A stretch of 64,000 bases of DNA from assembly GCA_028023455.1 (NCBI GenBank), contig JAQFVV010000003.1, positions 1,262,001 to 1,326,000 on the forward strand, given 5' to 3'. The DNA comes from Epiperipatus broadwayi (lineage: Eukaryota > Onychophora > Udeonychophora > Euonychophora > Peripatidae). Every line of letters starts with the position of its first letter. The first letter of the stretch is position 1. Positions 60,961 to 64,000 of this stretch are shown here, in pieces. The notes beneath the pieces are model-generated. The model worked only from the letters and a program-made list of their open reading frames with translations, made no database searches and had not been told where the DNA came from. A program made the position numbers and the translations under genes.

Positions 60961-61520
60961 CTTTTTCAAAATCCAGTCACAAACGATGACTGTTGTTTCT
61001 CTCAATGGTTATTGCTGGTAGTGTTATGTTTATTATTTATTTTTAATGCTGATTTTTGTTTATGCTCATCATCATATTGATGTTTCAGGATGATGATTTC
61101 CATCACCACTATATAATCAGGTTTGTTTCATTACAAATGGTGCAATGACATTTGGCTTGAATATTGCTTTGATATTCACCAAATTAAATATTGTTACAAT
61201 ATATACACATTACAAATAATAATGATGTATATCTATTTAAAATTGATATCCTTAAGTAAATTGTTTTTGTTATATAAATATATTTAGTTATCTTTGCCAT
61301 TCTTATTTTATTAATTTTATTCCAAATGCATATCTAAACATTTCTGGGGAAACATATTCTGAGCTGAGAAGTGCTGAGATATTAATGATGTAAAATTGGG
61401 ATATGTTCTTTAGGATTATGTATCCATCAATATTCTGTCAAAAGGAAAGTGGCATCCAATGCTAAGGAATGATATAATTCAAGTCCTTATGTATGAAAGT
61501 TGAATACAACCCTCTTATAT

Positions 61521-61656
61521 GTATTTAAGTATATGATAATCAGGAAAAATAACCTGGATATCTGGTATAAGTGACATAAAATGATTGTGTATTTAAGTAT
61601 ATGATAATCAGGAAAAATAACCTGGATATCTGGTATAAGTGACATAAAATGATTGT
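61521..61656. repeat. Perfect 68-bp tandem duplication
   Basis: 61521-61588 and 61589-61656 are identical (GTATTTAAGTATATGATAAT ... AAAATGATTGT). Confidence 0.95.
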
Positions 61657-62039
61657 GTAAGCTAGATAAGATTTAATCATCAACATAAATCAATTAAAAT
61701 TAATTTAAAAATGTACCTTTTTATTATTATATTTTTATAATTGTAAAGAAAATAGTGATGAAATGGATGCCTCAGTAGATTATACACTGATATTTTATTA
61801 ATATATATGCCTTCATCTGCCTGTATTTACGTGAGTTAAGACTGTATTTCTCATTCAATTTTCTGCTATATTAATGGAACAACCAATGGGTTGGTTACAC
61901 TGTATAGGTGAATCTTCAGTGCGTGATTAAAATTGAGTCCAGATTTAAAATAATAATTTGTTCAAAAATTATCTAATTTAATGATTTAAAATGAATACTA
62001 GAATAAGATAAAAGATCTGGCATTAGATTAGTCATACTG

Positions 62040-62042
<3 letters not shown>

Positions 62043-62113
<71 letters not shown>
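62043..62113. repeat. (TA)n microsatellite
   Basis: About 70 bases of uninterrupted AT dinucleotide. Confidence 0.95.
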
Positions 62114-62115
<2 letters not shown>

Positions 62116-62483
62116 CGAAGTGAGACTGAGCAAGAGTAACTCTTAAGTGAGTAAATAGGCAAAAAGAAATAAAATTAATAAATAATTATTAAAAATAATA
62201 AGAGCTATGAATCAGATAATATTGACACTTCAAGAGAAGAAAATAGTGGATAGGTAGGCAAACAAAATTAAAATTTTGCAAGTTGACTAGATAATGAAAA
62301 TAATGAACTTAGACTTATTGATTGGCATTGGAGAGAGAGGTACATAGAGGAGATGAAATAGTAAAAGATTTGTCATAGTTGTTAAAAACATTATATTGAA
62401 AATAAGTAAAGAGTTAATGTTAAAAAAATTGAGAATAAAAAAAAGACACAAGCAGAAATCATGGAAAAGTAATAACTAAAGAA

Positions 62484-62950
62484 TGAAACAAAACAACACT
62501 CTCCATATAGTAGTGCCATCTTGTGCTAACAAGAGCAATCAATGGATGCCAGAAGGCTTGTGCATAAAATCCCTATCTAGTGCCTACTCATCCAATATCC
62601 CCAGACTAGTTTCTGGCTTGTGGCCTTCATCAGTGAGGAGCCTTGGATCAGAGAGCACTGCACTTAGGATCTTAGGATCTAATGCAACCCTCCAGCACCC
62701 ACCTTTTAACTCTATTTAACTACAAAACTATGAGAATGAAATTGGAAAACACTATTAATATTTTCAATCCAAGGTCAATAGCTTATATAGTCATATGGGT
62801 CTGAACTCAATTCAGTACCCATACATTTTGGTGTCTTTGGCTCTTTAACAACCATAGCTACTACTATCCTATTAGGCAGGATTGGTGTTAAACCACTAAA
62901 CATCACATGATCACTATCTCATACTTGCACAATAATTGGTATTAAACAAT
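62484..62950 (-). mobile_element. Approximately 460-bp repeat, copy A4
   Basis: First unit of cluster 2, in direct tandem with A5 (period 468). It is closely related to but distinct from cluster 1 (AACACTCTCCATATAGTAGT, TAACAAGAGCAATCAATGG). Internal order is as in A1. Confidence 0.85.
62591..62647 (-). ncRNA. Type I hammerhead ribozyme-like motif, copy A4
   Basis: Same 57-nt fold as A1, CTGATGA core, with GGC on the 5' side of the stem I internal loop. Confidence 0.7.
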
Positions 62951-63122
62951 TCAAAACAAAACAACACTCTCCATATAGGAGTGCCATCTTGTGCTAACAA
63001 GAGCAATCAATGGATGCTAGAAGGCTTGTGCATAAAATCCCTATCTAGTGCCTACTCATCCAATATCCCCAGACTAGTTTCTGGCTTGTGGCCTTCATCA
63101 GTGAGGAGCCTTGGATCTGAGA
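62951..63122 (-). mobile_element. Approximately 460-bp repeat, copy A5 (truncated)
   Basis: Direct tandem of A4, cut after CTTGGATCTGAGA where inverted copy A6 starts. Confidence 0.85.
63059..63115 (-). ncRNA. Type I hammerhead ribozyme-like motif, copy A5
   Basis: Complete 57-nt motif as in A4; the unit breaks off just beyond it. Confidence 0.7.
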
Positions 63123-63588
63123 TAGTGATCATGTGATGTTTAGTGGTTTAACACCAATCCTGCCTAATAGGATAGTGGTGGCTATGGTTGTTAAAGAGCC
63201 AAAGACACCAAAATGTATGGGTACTGAATTGAGTTCAGACCCATATGACTATATAAGCTATTGAGCTTGGATTGAAAATATTAATAGTGTTTTCAATTTC
63301 ATTCTCATAGTTTTGTAGTTAAATAGAGTTAAAAGGTGGGTGCTGGAGGGTTGCATTAGATCCTAAGATCTAGGTGCAGTGCTCTCAGATCCAAGGCTCC
63401 TCACTGATGAAGGCCACAAGCCAGAAACTAGTCTGGGGATATTGGATGAGTAGGCACTAGATAGGGATTTTATGCACAAGCCTTCTGGCATCCATTGATT
63501 GCTCTTGTTAGCACAAGATGGCACTACTATATGGAGAGTGTTGTTTTGTTTTGAATTGTTTAATAACAATTATTGTGCTAGTATGAGA
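63123..63588 (+). mobile_element. Approximately 460-bp repeat, copy A6 (inverted)
   Basis: Full 466-bp unit on the opposite strand to A4/A5. TAGTGATCATGTGATG at 63123 recurs at 63589. Confidence 0.88.
63390..63446 (+). ncRNA. Type I hammerhead ribozyme-like motif, copy A6
   Basis: TCCAA/TTGGA and TCCTCA/TGGGGA form stem I; CTGATGA, GGC-CACAA-GCC, GAAA, ACTAGT and GTC follow in order. Confidence 0.7.
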
Positions 63589-64000
63589 TAGTGATCATGT
63601 GATGTTTAGTGGTTTAACACCAATCCTGCCTAATAGGATAGTGGTGGCTATGGTTGTTAAAGAGCCAAAGACACCAAAATGTATGGGTACTGAATTGAGT
63701 TCAGACCCATATGACTATATAAGCTATTGAGCTTGGATTGAAAATATTAATAGTGTTTTCAATTTCATTCTCATAGTTTTGTAGTTAAATAGAGTTAAAA
63801 GGTGGGTGCTGGAGGGTTGCATTAGATCCTAAGATCTAGGTGCAGTGCTCTCAGATCCAAGGCTCCTCACTGATGAAGGCCACAAGCCAGAAACTAGTCT
63901 GGGGATATTGGATGAGTAGGCACTAGATAGGGATTTTATGCACAAGCCTTCTGGCATCCATTGATTGCTCTTGTTAGCACAAGATGGTACTACTATATGG
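63589..64000 (+). mobile_element. Approximately 460-bp repeat, copy A7 (runs off the window)
   Basis: Direct tandem of A6 and nearly identical to it; cut by the window end. Confidence 0.88.
63856..63912 (+). ncRNA. Type I hammerhead ribozyme-like motif, copy A7
   Basis: Identical to A6 across the 57-nt motif. Confidence 0.7.

Larger units (their letters stand above)
61140..62480. other. AT-rich stretch, no genes seen
   Basis: Contains the 68-bp tandem duplication and a 70-base (TA)n tract at 62043-62113. No coding block is recognised. Confidence 0.5.

Noticed and set aside
14462-62113. CRISPR arrays or bacterial operons
   Set aside because: Repeats are microsatellites or transposon-derived; there are no spacer arrays, Shine-Dalgarno-led genes or dense coding.
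62483-63569. Open frames of 66-78 codons in the 460-bp repeats, with nearly the same peptide on both strands
   Set aside because: They arise from the repeated ribozyme-bearing units in opposite orientations and cross the ribozyme-like segment. There is no start context or family resemblance, and the frame is not kept in cluster 1.

Overview
This is a non-bacterial, strongly AT-rich genomic window with introns, long non-coding stretches and many decayed mobile elements. The mix points to an invertebrate metazoan: ZBED5-like hAT transposons, RTE-type and other LINEs, Penelope-like elements (PLEs) with a GIY-YIG endonuclease, Ty3/Gypsy remains and tRNA-derived SINEs. The sequence alone does not let me place it more precisely. 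No complete protein-coding gene is present. The only credible piece of a host gene is one 52-bp exon at 22381-22432 (+). It has good splice sites and encodes part of a cyclic-nucleotide-binding domain resembling a type II regulatory subunit of protein kinase A. The surrounding DNA therefore looks intronic.

Layout: 0.5-2.2 kb, decayed BED-finger/hAT transposase (+). 3.0-4.35 kb, decayed LINE reverse transcriptase (+). 4.4-13.1 kb, unannotated AT-rich DNA. 13.15-13.8 kb, 3' fragment of a PLE (+). 14.7-15.4 kb, 693-bp foldback. 16.0-17.64 kb, hAT element with terminal inverted repeats and an 8-bp target duplication. 18.7-19.1 kb, an LTR on the minus strand, followed by about 1.5 kb of GC-richer non-coding DNA. 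20.9-21.6 kb, foldback. 22.4 kb, the exon. 24.3-25.9 kb, palindrome plus tandem repeats. 27.3 and 30.5 kb, SINEs. 31.4 kb, probable GIY-YIG remnant. 34.5-35.2 kb, another palindrome. 36.95-40.2 kb, a Penelope-like element with a partial upstream copy and an inverted fragment. 41.2, 48.0 and 52.4 kb, foldbacks. 44.8-46.96 kb, RTE LINE (-) carrying a nested SINE. 50.35-51.3 kb, probable non-autonomous hAT. 55.9-57.5 kb, GC-richer DNA ending in an LTR/primer-binding-site-like sequence. 59.5-60.9 kb, Gypsy integrase and protease relics (-). 57.7-58.7 and 62.5-64.0 kb, clusters of an approximately 460-bp repeat.

The most interesting signal is in the approximately 460-bp repeats. Each of seven copies carries a 57-nt segment that folds by hand as a type I hammerhead ribozyme: CUGANGA core, GAAA, a GUC cleavage triplet, a two-part stem I and a palindromic stem III. 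The repeats are in direct tandem with a period of 456-468 bp, and each cluster also contains inverted copies. Similar but more degenerate motifs sit in both arms of the palindromes at 24.5 and 34.5 kb, and a decayed one occurs at the 3' end of the Penelope-like element. Together they suggest several families of hammerhead-bearing repeats, resembling animal retrozymes or PLE pseudo-LTRs, arranged as inverted pairs. All folding and family assignments were made by eye.
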